Source: Rhizobium mesosinicum
GTDB lineage: Bacteria; Pseudomonadota; Alphaproteobacteria; Rhizobiales; Rhizobiaceae
Direction of reading: 5' to 3'
NCBI RefSeq assembly: GCF_019511345.1
Contig: NZ_JAEUAK010000005.1
Location: 1 to 64,000 of the forward strand
Length of the DNA stretch: 64,000 nucleotides
This document shows, piece after piece, positions 44,348-52,900 of the stretch. Position numbers and translations under genes: made by a program. The notes under the pieces were generated by a model. That model was not told the origin of the DNA and made no database searches. It saw nothing but the letters and a program-made list of their open reading frames with translations. Positions within the stretch are counted from its first letter, which is position 1. Each line of letters starts with the position of its first letter.

Positions 44348-45857
44348 CGAAAAGCCCCTCTTCCAGTTCTGCGGCACCCACCGCGCCCTTCAGCCGCGGC
44401 GGGAATTCGACCGTTTCTGCTTGGCCGACATCTTCAACAGCCGGTGCTCCGGAACCATCCGCCGCGATCTCGATGGTGATGATCGTGCCCTCGCCTGGCT
44501 GGCTGGCGATGGCGAAATGGCCGCCATGCAGCGCGACAAGACCTTTGACCAGCGAGAGGCCAAGACCCGTGCCCTCGAATCGGCGGGTATAATCATTCTG
44601 GATCTGGACGAAAGGTTGGCCTAGTGTGGCGAGCCTGTCGGCGGGAATGCCGATGCCGGTATCGCTGACCGTCAGCTTGAGAATACCGTCGCGCATGGCC
44701 GCATCGACGGTCACCACGCCGCCGGCTTCGGTGAATTTCACGGCGTTGCCGACGAGATTGATGAGAACCTGCTGCAGCGCGCGCTGGTCGGCCACGACCT
44801 CTCCGATACCGCGCTGGACGCGGCTCGTCAGCGTGACGCCTTTGCTCTTGGCCTGCAGGGCCAGCATCGATTCGCAGGAGCGGATCGATGCGCCGATATC
44901 GAAAGGCTCGAGCATCAATTCGTAGCGGCCGGCCTCGATCTTGCTCATGTCCAGCATCGTGTTGACGACGGAGAGCAGATGCGCGCCGGACTCACGGATC
45001 AGGCCGACATATTCACGCTGACGCTCGTTCTCGAACTTGCCGAAATATTCGCCGATGAGGATATCCGAAAAACCTAGAATGGCGTTCAGCGGCGTACGCA
45101 GTTCGTGGCTGACAGCAGCAAGGAAACGGGATTTGGCATCGTTGGCCGATTCCGCATCGGCCGCACGGGTCTGCGCCTCGGCGCGAAGTCGCTGTTCTAC
45201 CGACACGTCATGCAACTGGGCGATGACGGCCGAGAGCACGCCGTCGATATCGCGCCGCGCGGTCATATCCATGCGCAGGTACGCGAACTGCCTGTTATTA
45301 CGCGAGACCGAGGGTCGCTCCAATCTCAGATCCACGATCCCCTTTTCCTCGCCCTGGCGCAGCGCATCCAGCGCCTGCAGGAAAAGGATGCGATCGGAAA
45401 CATGCACCTGCTCGAAGAAGCCACGACCCTTCAGATCGCGCATCCAGGCGAGATAATCGCGCTTGTCGCGGCCGCCCGTCATCGTCACGCTGCCGTGCGG
45501 GTCGAGGAAGAGCACCAGGCCCGGGCTCATGTCAAGGAAGAGATCGTCGGCACTGGCTGCCGTCGTGTGCTGCGGGATAGCCTGGCGGGCCAGCGCGATG
45601 CTGCCGACGGCGGAAAAGAGAAAGGCGGCGCAGACGGTGGCGACACCGGCCGGAAGCGCAACGGCGGGGCTGGTGACGATGGAGAGGCCCACAGGAGCGG
45701 CGATGAGAGCGGCAGAGGACAGGAAGACCAGGCGGCGTAGAATGGCGAGTTCGCTCCCGCGCACGGTTTCGCCGCCGTTCGTCCGGGAGAGCCAGCCTGC
45801 CGCTGCCCGGTCTACGAGGGCTGTCGCCCGGCCGCCAATGTCACTCAATACACGCAC
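44319..45857 (-). CDS. Membrane sensor histidine kinase with PAS domain
   Basis: The 512-aa protein has two membrane segments (about 42-62 and 66-90), then a PAS-like domain (about 105-215). The histidine kinase core has His251 in AAVSHELRTPLNAILGF, the N-box LINLVGNAVKFTEAGG, G1 in SDTGIGIPADR and G2 in GTGLGLSLVKGLV. No response-regulator domain is fused and none is encoded next to it, so the partner is elsewhere. The 3' end overlaps the peptidoglycan-binding gene by 29 bases, suggesting a cell-envelope stimulus, which is inference. Confidence 0.9.
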   Translation of the reverse strand: MRVLSDIGGRATALVDRAAAGWLSRTNGGETVRGSELAILRRLVFLSSAALIAAPVGLSIVTSPAVALPAGVATVCAAFLFSAVGSIALARQAIPQHTTAASADDLFLDMSPGLVLFLDPHGSVTMTGGRDKRDYLAWMRDLKGRGFFEQVHVSDRILFLQALDALRQGEEKGIVDLRLERPSVSRNNRQFAYLRMDMTARRDIDGVLSAVIAQLHDVSVEQRLRAEAQTRAADAESANDAKSRFLAAVSHELRTPLNAILGFSDILIGEYFGKFENERQREYVGLIRESGAHLLSVVNTMLDMSKIEAGRYELMLEPFDIGASIRSCESMLALQAKSKGVTLTSRVQRGIGEVVADQRALQQVLINLVGNAVKFTEAGGVVTVDAAMRDGILKLTVSDTGIGIPADRLATLGQPFVQIQNDYTRRFEGTGLGLSLVKGLVALHGGHFAIASQPGEGTIITIEIAADGSGAPAVEDVGQAETVEFPPRLKGAVGAAELEEGLFDGRAQAKIA

Positions 45858-46294
45858 GCAATACCTGCCCGAAAAGGCCTTTCGTTGACCTGGACAATAG
45901 GCCCCGGCGGCTTAAGGAAAGGATAAGGCAAAGTCGCCTTCCACAGCGCAAAAACGCCAAAAGTCCCGTTTTGGGCCATCTGTGCTGCTCTTTGAATTTC
46001 GTGGTTAATAGCAGGTAAGCGACGGATTTTCCTCATATTTCAGCACTGCGTTAACTCTTGTGGCAGAGCAGCGGGCCAAAAGCCCAGCAATTGCAGGCGG
46101 CGGCTGCCACCATGCTTAACGATATCAGGTAGAATTTGACTGAAATGTTCCGAAAATACCGATCATTAAAATTCGAGACAAATTTGCCGCAAATGCCAGT
46201 GAGTTTCGAAAAGCGGCATTCGCAACTTAGCGGTAGGGTGCAGACACACCGGACAACCGGCCCGATTCGGCGACAAGACCGGACGGGAAACAGG
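45858..46294. other. Intergenic region between divergent genes
   Basis: No coding frame is convincing. The open frame that runs from 46136 into the DUF5330 gene has family-like sequence only from 46295. The stretch at about 45980-46160 is AT-richer (GTTAACTCTTGTGG, AATTTGACTGAAATG) and probably contains the promoters of the kinase and DUF5330 genes. No RNA gene is recognised. Confidence 0.4.
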
Positions 46295-46825
46295 ATGGGC
46301 AAGACAATGTGGTTTCTGATCAAAGGATCATTCTGGTTTGGCCTCGTGCTCGTCGCTCTCTCCATTTTTAGTTCGGAGAGTTCTGACAATGCCGGCCACC
46401 CGCAATTGCAGCTTTCCGACGCCTTCACAGCGGCAAGCGGTGCCTATGACTATATGACCGGCATGTGCTCCGAAAAGCCCGAGGTCTGCACCAAGGGCGG
46501 GGAGACGCTGACTGCTCTCGGCTATCGGGCTCGCGAAGGCGCCCGTGTCGCCTATGAACTGCTTGACAGCCAGTTCAGGGATGACAGCACCAAAATGGCT
46601 TCCGCAAAGACGGCCGTGCCGCCGGCGGCGCTTGCCGCACCTTCCCTGCCGGAAGCGCTCACCAGTACGGTGCGCGAGGCACAGGCTGCACTGAACCAGC
46701 CGATGCCGCATCTGCCGCAGCCCTACCGCGCGCCTGTCGACGACGACGCCTCGGCCGAACAGGTCGTAACTGGTACCATTCCGGCCGGGTCGATCCCGCT
46801 GCCAACGCCGAAACCGGCAATCTGA
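46295..46825 (+). CDS. DUF5330 membrane-anchored protein
   Basis: About 176 aa. The N-terminal membrane anchor is MWFLIKGSFWFGLVLVALSIFS. It is followed by LQLSDAFTAASGAYDYMTGMCSEKPEVCTKGGETLTALGYRAREGARVAYELLDS, with two cysteines, and a Pro/Ala-rich tail ending IPLPTPKP. This is the rhizobial DUF5330 pattern. The start may instead be the ATG at 46307 (MWFLIKG). It is probably tethered to the inner membrane with the tail in the periplasm. A terminator follows at 46935. Confidence 0.82.
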   Translation: MGKTMWFLIKGSFWFGLVLVALSIFSSESSDNAGHPQLQLSDAFTAASGAYDYMTGMCSEKPEVCTKGGETLTALGYRAREGARVAYELLDSQFRDDSTKMASAKTAVPPAALAAPSLPEALTSTVREAQAALNQPMPHLPQPYRAPVDDDASAEQVVTGTIPAGSIPLPTPKPAI

Positions 46826-46934
46826 CGAATTTCGCGGGCGGCTTGCCCGTGCCCAAGCTTGCATCGGCGGTCCGCATGAAGCGGAGATGCCCCATGCCTG
46901 ACGTGCCTGCCCTGTTTATTTCAGCACTTTGCTG

Positions 46935-46970
46935 CGCCGCGAGGATGCCCATCCCTCGCGGCGTTTCTTT
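46935..46970 (+). terminator. Rho-independent terminator
   Basis: CGCCGCGAGG (46935-46944) and CCTCGCGGCG (46954-46963) pair perfectly over a 9-base loop and are followed by TTTCTTTT. It ends the DUF5330 transcript before sufE. Confidence 0.8.
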
Positions 46971-47033
46971 TAGCGGTTCAAATCTGCGATGGCTTCGCCT
47001 ATATGAACTGATAATAGCGAAAGGCCTGACAGC

Positions 47034-47456
47034 ATGGCGACCCTCGACCAGATCATCGACGACTTCTCCTTCCTGGACGATTGGGAAGACCGGTACAGAT
47101 ACGTCATCGAACTCGGCAAGGCGCTGCCTGATTTGGCCGACGAGAAGAAGACTTCCGAAAACAAGGTGATGGGCTGCGCCAGCCAAGTGTGGCTGGTCAC
47201 GCATACGTCAGGCGACCCGGACAATCCGGTCATGCGTTTCGAAGGCGATTCCGATGCGCATATCGTGCGCGGTCTCGTCGCCATCGTGCTTGCCACCTAT
47301 TCCGGCAAGACGGCGTCCGAAATCGCTTCGCTGGATGCGTTCGAGACCTTTTCCAGGATCGGGCTCACCGAAAACCTCTCCTCGCAGCGCTCCAACGGGC
47401 TTCGCTCGATGGTAAACCGCATCCGCGAGGAAGCGCGTGCACGCGCGGTCGCCTGA
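47034..47456 (+). CDS. sufE: SufE family sulfur acceptor
   Basis: The 140-aa protein begins MATLDQIIDDFSFLDDWEDRYRYVIELGKAL. The sulfur-accepting cysteine is Cys48 in KVMGCASQVWL, and SSQRSNGLRSMVNRIRE is near the C-terminus. This is the standard SufE fold and length. SufE takes persulfide sulfur from the SufS cysteine desulfurase and passes it to the SUF scaffold for iron-sulfur cluster assembly in the cytoplasm. In rhizobia it is often encoded away from the suf operon, as here. Confidence 0.95.
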   Translation: MATLDQIIDDFSFLDDWEDRYRYVIELGKALPDLADEKKTSENKVMGCASQVWLVTHTSGDPDNPVMRFEGDSDAHIVRGLVAIVLATYSGKTASEIASLDAFETFSRIGLTENLSSQRSNGLRSMVNRIREEARARAVA

Positions 47457-47524
47457 GGGCGCGCGCGGGCTAAGCGCCCGGAGGAAATCCGCCGGACGCC
47501 CGAATTTAATACCCTCTGAGCGGA

Positions 47525-47950
47525 TTATTTGCCGTCAGCTATCTTTTCACGCAGGCGCTCTTCCTGTTCGGCAAGCTCCGGTGTGAAGGCTTCGCCGAAA
47601 TCGGCGGCTTCGAAGACCTGGCGGATTTCGAGCTCGCTTGGGCCGGGCATCGGATTGGGGCAGCGTTTGACCCATTCCAGCGCCTCATCCATGTCCTTGA
47701 CCTGCCACAGCCAGAAGCCGGCGATCAGTTCCTTGGTTTCGGCGAAGGGGCCGTCGATGACGAGCCGCTTCGGGCCATCAAAGGCAACGCGCTTTCCCTT
47801 GGAAGACGGATGCAGGCCCTCGCCCGCCAGCATGATGCCGGCGTTGACCAGATCCTCGTTATACTTGCCCATGGCCTCCAGAAGCTCGGTGGAGGGCATG
47901 ACGCCCGCTTCACTGTCTGCGGTCGCCTTGACGATAACCATTACACGCAT
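47525..47950 (-). CDS. YCII-related domain protein
   Basis: The 141-aa protein starts MRVMVIVKATADSEAGVMPS with the strong ribosome site AGGAG. GEGLHPSSKGKRVAFDGPKRLVIDGPFAETKELIAGFWLWQVKDMDEALEWVKRCPNP is the YCII/DGPF signature. DGPF proteins are small dimeric ferredoxin-like folds often linked to ECF sigma factors. No sigma factor gene lies next to it here, so the role is open. An in-frame start at 48031 would run into the dispersed repeat. Confidence 0.88.
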   Translation of the reverse strand: MRVMVIVKATADSEAGVMPSTELLEAMGKYNEDLVNAGIMLAGEGLHPSSKGKRVAFDGPKRLVIDGPFAETKELIAGFWLWQVKDMDEALEWVKRCPNPMPGPSELEIRQVFEAADFGEAFTPELAEQEERLREKIADGK

Positions 47951-48008
47951 GTCTCTTCTCCTCTTATCTGCGGCGGCATGAGCGCCTGCCTGTCTTGAGA
48001 TCTTCTTG

Positions 48009-48064
48009 CTTTCACGCAATTCCGGACGCAAAACTGCTGCGCACTTTTGCTGGAATTGCTTTAG
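48009..48064. repeat. Dispersed rhizobial hairpin repeat, copy B
   Basis: Outer arms GCAATTCC (48016-48023) and GGAATTGC (48052-48059) pair perfectly. The inner arms GCAAAA and TTTTGC enclose CTGCTGCGCAC. It is about 80 percent like copy A, and it shares the inner core with copy C although its outer arms differ. It lies upstream of the YCII gene and after the mucR terminator. Confidence 0.8.
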
Positions 48065-48174
48065 AGACGGATGAGCAATCGCCGGGCCGACATTTTTTGC
48101 CGCACTTTTTTGAACATAGCTGACAGAGGTTGGAAGTCATTCGAAGAGGCAATCGCCACCTTGAGGACGAATGA

Positions 48175-48204
48175 AAAAAGCCGGGTTCTAAGCCCGGCTT
48201 TTTG
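48175..48204 (-). terminator. Rho-independent terminator of mucR
   Basis: AAAAAGCCGGG and CCCGGCTTTTT pair over a 7-base loop and give a T-tract on both strands. It lies 22 bp after the mucR stop on the minus strand. Confidence 0.85.
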
Positions 48205-48225
48205 TTATCCAGCGGCGCTTGAAGC

Positions 48226-48657
48226 TCAGCCGCGACCGCGCTTGCGACGCTGCCCCAGGCCCATTTCCTTTGCGAGGCGCGAGCGCGCTTCGGCGTAGGC
48301 CGGAGCCACCATCGGGTAGTCGGCAGGCAGGTCCCACTTCTCGCGATATTCTTCCGGCGCGAGATTGTGATGCGTCATCAGGTGGCGCTTCAAGGACTTG
48401 AAGTTGCCGCCGCATTCCAGGCACGTAATCTGCTCGTCCTGTACGGACTTGCGGACAGAGACTGCGGGCTTCTGCTTTTCGACGACCGCTGCCACCTGCT
48501 GCGGTGCGGATGTGTTGCTCAATGCCGAGTGTACGTCGGAAATCAGATTAGCCAGGTCGCTGACCGGGACAACGTGGTTGCTGACATAGGCCGCGACGAT
48601 ATCGGCCGTCAGTTCCACAAGCAGCTCCGGCGCATTGCCGGTCGCCATATCCGTCAT
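48226..48657 (-). CDS. mucR: MucR/RosR-type zinc-finger regulator
   Basis: The 143-aa protein starts [35 protein letters not shown], with AGGAG before the ATG. It contains the prokaryotic Cys2His2 finger Cys79-x2-Cys82-x9-His92-x3-His96 ([19 protein letters not shown]), then [34 protein letters not shown] and a basic tail. The size and sequence match MucR of Sinorhizobium and RosR of Rhizobium, H-NS-like regulators of exopolysaccharide, motility and symbiosis genes. They bind AT-rich sites with T-A steps and repress their own promoter. The upstream 440 bp is AT-rich, as expected. Confidence 0.96.
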   Translation of the reverse strand: MTDMATGNAPELLVELTADIVAAYVSNHVVPVSDLANLISDVHSALSNTSAPQQVAAVVEKQKPAVSVRKSVQDEQITCLECGGNFKSLKRHLMTHHNLAPEEYREKWDLPADYPMVAPAYAEARSRLAKEMGLGQRRKRGRG

Positions 48658-49095
48658 ATTCTTTCTCCTGTTAGCATGCTCAAACGGTCCTTCTCTCAAG
48701 AGACGAAGAACGCTCGTCGTAGAGCTAAACAGCAAAAGAGCAGGTGGCAGCCTTTTGTTTCGAAAAACCGGAAATCCACCCCTAGATTCCGAAGACCGTA
48801 TTCTGCACCAATACTGCCTGAAGGTGGTTTACTACGTATTCTTCCAGGCCGTTACCCAGTTAGACATTGGCAATCAAGGCAAAGGGACTTAGAAGCAGTA
48901 CGATTCTAATTCACAATCAGAACTCTACTTGATTTTTCAAATAGCATCGTTTTCGCAAAAGGCCAATTATTAATTGTGATTTTTCTAGAAAAAAAATCCG
49001 TCACAAAGAATTGGTCAGGAGTTCAGCAAGCTTTACTCGTGCTTCCAGTGCATAAGTTTGGGTAAAATTGCTTAAAATTCTGAGTAGCCCCGTCC
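48658..49095. promoter_or_regulatory. AT-rich upstream region of mucR
   Basis: No gene is supported. From about 48900 to 49080 the DNA is clearly AT-rich (AATAGCATCG, TTATTAATTGTGATTTTTC, TAAAATTGCTTAAAATTC), unlike the surrounding GC-rich genes. Such tracts with TA steps are the type bound by MucR/RosR proteins, so autoregulation is likely. The far end is downstream of the leftward mrp operon; no terminator hairpin was recognised. Confidence 0.45.
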
Positions 49096-49428
49096 TCAGC
49101 GCATTCGCATATCGTCACGTACTGAGATATCGGCCGGAAAGTGCCCGGTTTTATGCGCAGCTTTCGCAAGAAGGTGTGCAGAAACAGGTGCCGTCAGGAT
49201 GAAAAAGAGGAAACCGGCCAGCGCTCTTGCAAGCACGGCAAGTTCGCCCGAGTAAATCCCGGCGGCAAGCAGCAACAAGCCGGAACCGACCGTGCCGGCC
49301 TTGGAAGCAGCGTGCATGCGCGTGTAGAGATCCGGCAAGCGCAGGATACCGATCGCTGCCACCAGCGCGAAGAAGGCGCCTGCCAACAGCAGCAAGGCGG
49401 TGGCTATGGCGAGCGTGTAGTCCATCAT
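49096..49428 (-). CDS. mrpG: Mrp/Pha cation:proton antiporter subunit G
   Basis: The 110-aa protein has three hydrophobic segments: [60 protein letters not shown] is the MnhG/PhaG signature ([17 protein letters not shown]). A good ribosome site (AGGAGAAAC) precedes the first of two adjacent ATGs. It is the last gene of the operon, 2 bp after mrpF, and is part of the inner-membrane antiporter complex that expels Na+ or K+ in exchange for protons. Confidence 0.93.
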   Translation of the reverse strand: MMDYTLAIATALLLLAGAFFALVAAIGILRLPDLYTRMHAASKAGTVGSGLLLLAAGIYSGELAVLARALAGFLFFILTAPVSAHLLAKAAHKTGHFPADISVRDDMRMR

Positions 49429-49430
49429 CG

Positions 49431-49748
49431 TCAGTTTCTCCTTTGCGTTCCAGGCCCGGCATCTCCCACCTGTCCGCGCGAGAGCACGAAACGAGCGAAG
49501 GCGACGGTTGCCAGGAAGCCGACAAGACCGAGCGCAATGGCAATATCGATGTAAAGCGAGAAGCCGGTACGCACCGCGACGACAGCGATGAAGCCGATGG
49601 CGATACCCGTCAGCATGTCGAGCGCCAGAATGCGATCCGGCAGGCTGGGGCCGGCAATGACCCGCCAGACCGTTATCAAGAGCGCCACGCAGAGGATGCC
49701 AAGCGCTGCGATTGCAGCAGTGGAAACGATTGCGGCGGGCGTTATCAT
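49431..49748 (-). CDS. mrpF: Mrp/Pha cation:proton antiporter subunit F
   Basis: The 105-aa protein has three predicted membrane helices. [36 protein letters not shown] is the MnhF/PhaF signature, and the C-terminus continues [16 protein letters not shown]. It overlaps mrpE by 4 bases (ATGA). It is a small subunit of the multi-protein antiporter. Confidence 0.93.
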   Translation of the reverse strand: MITPAAIVSTAAIAALGILCVALLITVWRVIAGPSLPDRILALDMLTGIAIGFIAVVAVRTGFSLYIDIAIALGLVGFLATVAFARFVLSRGQVGDAGPGTQRRN

Positions 49749-50224
49749 CCGAAGGCCTCCATGATACGGCGCTCGAATCCGTCAGCAATATCGCGTCTGA
49801 CAGCCAGCGGATCGGCACAGTCCAGCGCGTGCACATAGAGCGTGCGCCGATCCTCGGACACATCGACCGAGAGTGTGCCGGGCGTGAGCGTGATGAGGTT
49901 GGCAAGCAGAGTGATCTGGAAATCATCCCTCACCGTCAACGGGAATGCGAGAATACCGGGAGTAAGCTGCATACGCGGCGAAAGCACCGTCAGCGCCACC
50001 CGCCAGGCCGAAAGTGCCAGCTCCTTCAGGAAAAGGCCGGCAAGGAGGAGGATATGCAGCGGGCTGATACGGCGCGGCGGCGACCGGTCGGCAAAGGCTT
50101 CGCGCACGACCGCGAGCGACAGCAGCGACAGGGCGAGGCCGAAAACGAAATTATGCGGCGAGGCGCTGCCGGTTACGGCGACCCAGGCAACGGCGAGCGG
50201 CAGACTGAGGAACAGGACGCTCAT
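49745..50224 (-). CDS. mrpE: Mrp/Pha cation:proton antiporter subunit E
   Basis: The 159-aa protein starts [20 protein letters not shown]. The hydrophobic N-terminal half is followed by the conserved domain [53 protein letters not shown], diagnostic of MnhE/PhaE. It overlaps mrpD and mrpF by four bases each, so expression is coupled. The start at 50224 is the ATG of the ATGA junction. Confidence 0.93.
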   Translation of the reverse strand: MSVLFLSLPLAVAWVAVTGSASPHNFVFGLALSLLSLAVVREAFADRSPPRRISPLHILLLAGLFLKELALSAWRVALTVLSPRMQLTPGILAFPLTVRDDFQITLLANLITLTPGTLSVDVSEDRRTLYVHALDCADPLAVRRDIADGFERRIMEAFG

Positions 50225-51768
50225 CGTATAGTCCCTTCCGGAAAGACGGTGAAGATATAGGCGGAGGGATCGGCGAGCCCCTCGGCGGCGGAGCGCGCGA
50301 GCTGCAGCAATTGCTCCGGCAGGATGCCGAAGCCGATGACGAGGATCGTCAATGCAGCAAGCGGCAGACTGGCCGTCCAGCCGGTCCGCACCGGCGGGAG
50401 CGCCATGAGCGCGGGACGCCAATAGGCAAGCAGGAAGACGCGGCCACAGGCGATCGTCAGCAGGAAACCGCCAAGCAGGATCGCGCCCGCCAGCCACCAG
50501 GCGCCGACATCGAGCGAGGCCTTGACCAGCAGCACCTTCGGCCAGAAGCCTGAAAAGGGCGGCAGGCCGCAGGCGGCCAGAAGCAGCATCAGCGAAATCG
50601 CCGCGAACCAGCCGTTCTGGCGATAGAGGCCGGCGAGCGCAGCAATCGAGAAGGAGCCGCCTCGCCTGCCCGCTTCGCCGGCAACAAGATAGAGCGCCGT
50701 CATCAGCACCACCGAATGCAGCGCATAGAAGACAGCACCGGAGAGACCGTCGGCGGTGCCGAGTGCCGCACCGACCATCATGTTGCCGATGCCCGAGATC
50801 ACCACGTAGCCGAGCAGACGGCGCAGGTCGGTTTCGGCAAGCGCACCCAGTGCGCCGACGATAATGGTCAGGGCACCGACAACCGATATCAGCAGGCTGA
50901 GCTCATCGCGCTCGACCGGCAGCAACATCACCAGGACGCGCAGCAGCGCATAGATGCCGACCTTGGTCAGCAGGCCGGCAAAGAGCGCGGAAACGGCGAT
51001 GCGCGGCGTGTGATAGGAGGCCGGCAGCCAGAAATTCACCGGAAAGGCCGCGGCCTTCATGGCGAAAGCGAGCAGGAAGAGGCAGGCAAGCGTCATCAGC
51101 GGCGCCGTGCCGCTCAAGCCCGCTGCCCGCTCGGCGATATCGGCCATGTTGAGCGTGCCGAAGCTCGCATAGAGGATGCCGATCGATATCAGGAACAACG
51201 TCGTGGCGATGAGGTTCAGTACCGCATATTTCAGCGCTCCATCGATCTGCGCCCGCTCGGAGCCAAGGATCAGCAGGCCGAAGGAGGAGATGAGCAGCAC
51301 CTCGAACCAGACATAGAGGTTGAAGATATCGCCGGTCAGGAATGCGCCGGTGACGCCTGCCATCAGCAGCATCAACAGCGGAAAGAAACCGTAGCGCCGG
51401 CCGCTTTCAGTGACATCAGAGAGCGCATAGATGCCGGCCGAGAGGGCAGCGACCGCTGCGGCGAGCGCCATCAACGCACTGAAGACATCGACCGTGAAAG
51501 CAATGCCGAAGGGCGGCAGCCAGCGGCCCATGACCATGGTGAGCGGGCCGTGTTCGACGACCTGCCGCAGGAGGGCGGCGTCGAGAAACAGCACGACGGC
51601 AAGGCCGGCGATGGCGATCCATGCCTGCAGGCGGGGAAGGCTGCGCAGCATCAGGAGCAGCGCGCCGAGGCTTATGCAAAGCGCGACCGGCAGGATCGCC
51701 AGCCAGTGGGCCGGCGGGACAGGCGTGGTGACCATGGCGGCCGAGAGGTCGGGGATGGGGGCTGCCAT
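50221..51768 (-). CDS. mrpD: Mrp/Pha cation:proton antiporter subunit D
   Basis: The 515-aa polytopic protein is related to NADH dehydrogenase ND2/ND4/ND5 subunits. TGDIFNLYVWFEVLLISSFGLLILG holds the conserved Glu in a membrane helix. MKAAAFPVNFWLPASYHTPRIAVSALFAGLLTKVGIYALLRV contains the conserved Lys of the proton channel, and LVKASLDVGAWW lies further on. The start follows GGGAGG; an in-frame ATG at 51864 would overlap mrpC. It is one of the two ion-translocating subunits. Confidence 0.94.
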   Translation of the reverse strand: MAAPIPDLSAAMVTTPVPPAHWLAILPVALCISLGALLLMLRSLPRLQAWIAIAGLAVVLFLDAALLRQVVEHGPLTMVMGRWLPPFGIAFTVDVFSALMALAAAVAALSAGIYALSDVTESGRRYGFFPLLMLLMAGVTGAFLTGDIFNLYVWFEVLLISSFGLLILGSERAQIDGALKYAVLNLIATTLFLISIGILYASFGTLNMADIAERAAGLSGTAPLMTLACLFLLAFAMKAAAFPVNFWLPASYHTPRIAVSALFAGLLTKVGIYALLRVLVMLLPVERDELSLLISVVGALTIIVGALGALAETDLRRLLGYVVISGIGNMMVGAALGTADGLSGAVFYALHSVVLMTALYLVAGEAGRRGGSFSIAALAGLYRQNGWFAAISLMLLLAACGLPPFSGFWPKVLLVKASLDVGAWWLAGAILLGGFLLTIACGRVFLLAYWRPALMALPPVRTGWTASLPLAALTILVIGFGILPEQLLQLARSAAEGLADPSAYIFTVFPEGTIR

Positions 51769-51820
51769 CAGGCCGTGCCTCCCATAAGGGTCGTCGGGGT
51801 GAGCATCCGCACAACCATGC

Positions 51821-52198
51821 CTAATACCCCAACGGCGGCAGCGACCGGTCTTCCGGCTCCGCATCGTGCATGCGGGTCGTATCGTCGGTGCCGAGCTCCT
51901 GGTAGGCGCGATAGGTCAGCACCAGCAGGAAGGCAAGGAAAGAAAATGAGATGACGATGGCCGTCAGGATCAGCGCCTGCGGCAGCGGATTGGCGGCACC
52001 TGATGGCAGCATGTCGGCCCCGGTGGGTATGATCGGCGGCACCTCTCGCGTCACTCGTCCTGCCGTGAAAATCAACAGGTTGACGGCGTTACCGAGAATG
52101 GCGATGCCGAGCATGATGCGGATCGAGAAGCGCGACAGGATCAGATAGACGGCTGCCGAAAAGAACAGGCCGACGAGAATGGCAAAGAGCACTTCCAT
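51821..52198 (-). CDS. mrpC: Mrp/Pha cation:proton antiporter subunit C
   Basis: The 125-aa protein is NuoK-like with three helices. YLILSRFSIRIMLGIAILGNAVNLLIFTAGR and DPLPQALILTAIVISFS-type sequence (here ANPLPQALILTAIVISFSFLAF) are the MnhC signature. It begins in a TGATG junction with mrpB. A hydrophilic tail, QELGTDDTTRMHDAEPEDR, extends into the cytoplasm. Confidence 0.93.
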   Translation of the reverse strand: MEVLFAILVGLFFSAAVYLILSRFSIRIMLGIAILGNAVNLLIFTAGRVTREVPPIIPTGADMLPSGAANPLPQALILTAIVISFSFLAFLLVLTYRAYQELGTDDTTRMHDAEPEDRSLPPLGY

Positions 52199-52617
52199 CA
52201 ATCCATCTCTCTTTCTTCCAGCGCCAGCGCAATCGAAGCGACGGCGCCGAGCACGACGAGATAGACACCGAGATCAAAGAGCATGACGCTGGAAAGCGGC
52301 ACCTCCACGCCGAAGACGACAGGATAAATCCAGAGACCGGTCATGAAGGGCATGGCAAAAAAGATGGAGACCAAGCCGGCAATGCAGGAGAGCAGCAGAC
52401 CGAAACCGGCAATCGCCAAGGGGTGGAAGCGCATTGCCCGGCGCACTGCCTGCACGCCGAAGGCAATGCCGTAGATCGCCAAAGCCGAAGCGGCAATCAG
52501 CCCACCGATGAAGCCGCCACCCGGTTCATTGTGGCCGCGCAGCAGGATGAAGACGGAAAAGAGCAGCATCAGCGCGGTGATAAAGGGCGCGACCGTGCGG
52601 AAGATGACTGTGTTCAT
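52198..52617 (-). CDS. mrpB: Mrp/Pha cation:proton antiporter subunit B
   Basis: The 139-aa protein has four helices: [54 protein letters not shown] carries the invariant [13 protein letters not shown] motif of MnhB. It is separated from mrpA by 283 bp that contain a palindromic repeat (52741-52874), whereas all later genes overlap or nearly touch. Subunits A and B may therefore be expressed at different levels. Confidence 0.94.
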   Translation of the reverse strand: MNTVIFRTVAPFITALMLLFSVFILLRGHNEPGGGFIGGLIAASALAIYGIAFGVQAVRRAMRFHPLAIAGFGLLLSCIAGLVSIFFAMPFMTGLWIYPVVFGVEVPLSSVMLFDLGVYLVVLGAVASIALALEEREMD

Positions 52618-52740
52618 GGGGCGCCTCTGGTTCCAGGTATGGCAAGGCGGGCAGACACAGGAAGGCGGGCGCTGGTCGATCTGACTTGCCGAAACCTATT
52701 CCCTCTCATCAAGTCAACAAATGAGGAAAGCGGTGCTCGT

Positions 52741-52874
52741 GGCCCCCTCACCCTAACCCTCTTCCCGGTGGGTAGAGGGGACGTGCTCCATGATGCCCTT
52801 GAGAATGCGCCGACGGTGCCGAAACTCCCCTTCTCCCCTCGGGGAGAAGGTGCCGGCAGGCGGATGAGGGGGCC
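52741..52874. repeat. Palindromic mosaic repeat between mrpA and mrpB
   Basis: The 134-bp element has perfect 10-bp terminal inverted repeats (GGCCCCCTCA and TGAGGGGGCC). It has an internal hairpin of CCTTCTCCCC and GGGGAGAAGG with a 2-base loop (52829-52850). It shares both modules with the element inside the glycosyltransferase gene (6318-6511), in permuted order. It lies within the 283-bp gap of the mrp operon and could attenuate or process the transcript. Confidence 0.85.
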
Positions 52875-52900
52875 GGACCGCAATACGTCAGCCACTGTGC

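Noticed and set aside
50716..51954. 412-aa plus-strand open frame across mrpD and mrpC
   Set aside because: The Gln/Arg/His-rich shadow sequence is explained by the hydrophobic codons of mrpD and mrpC read backwards.
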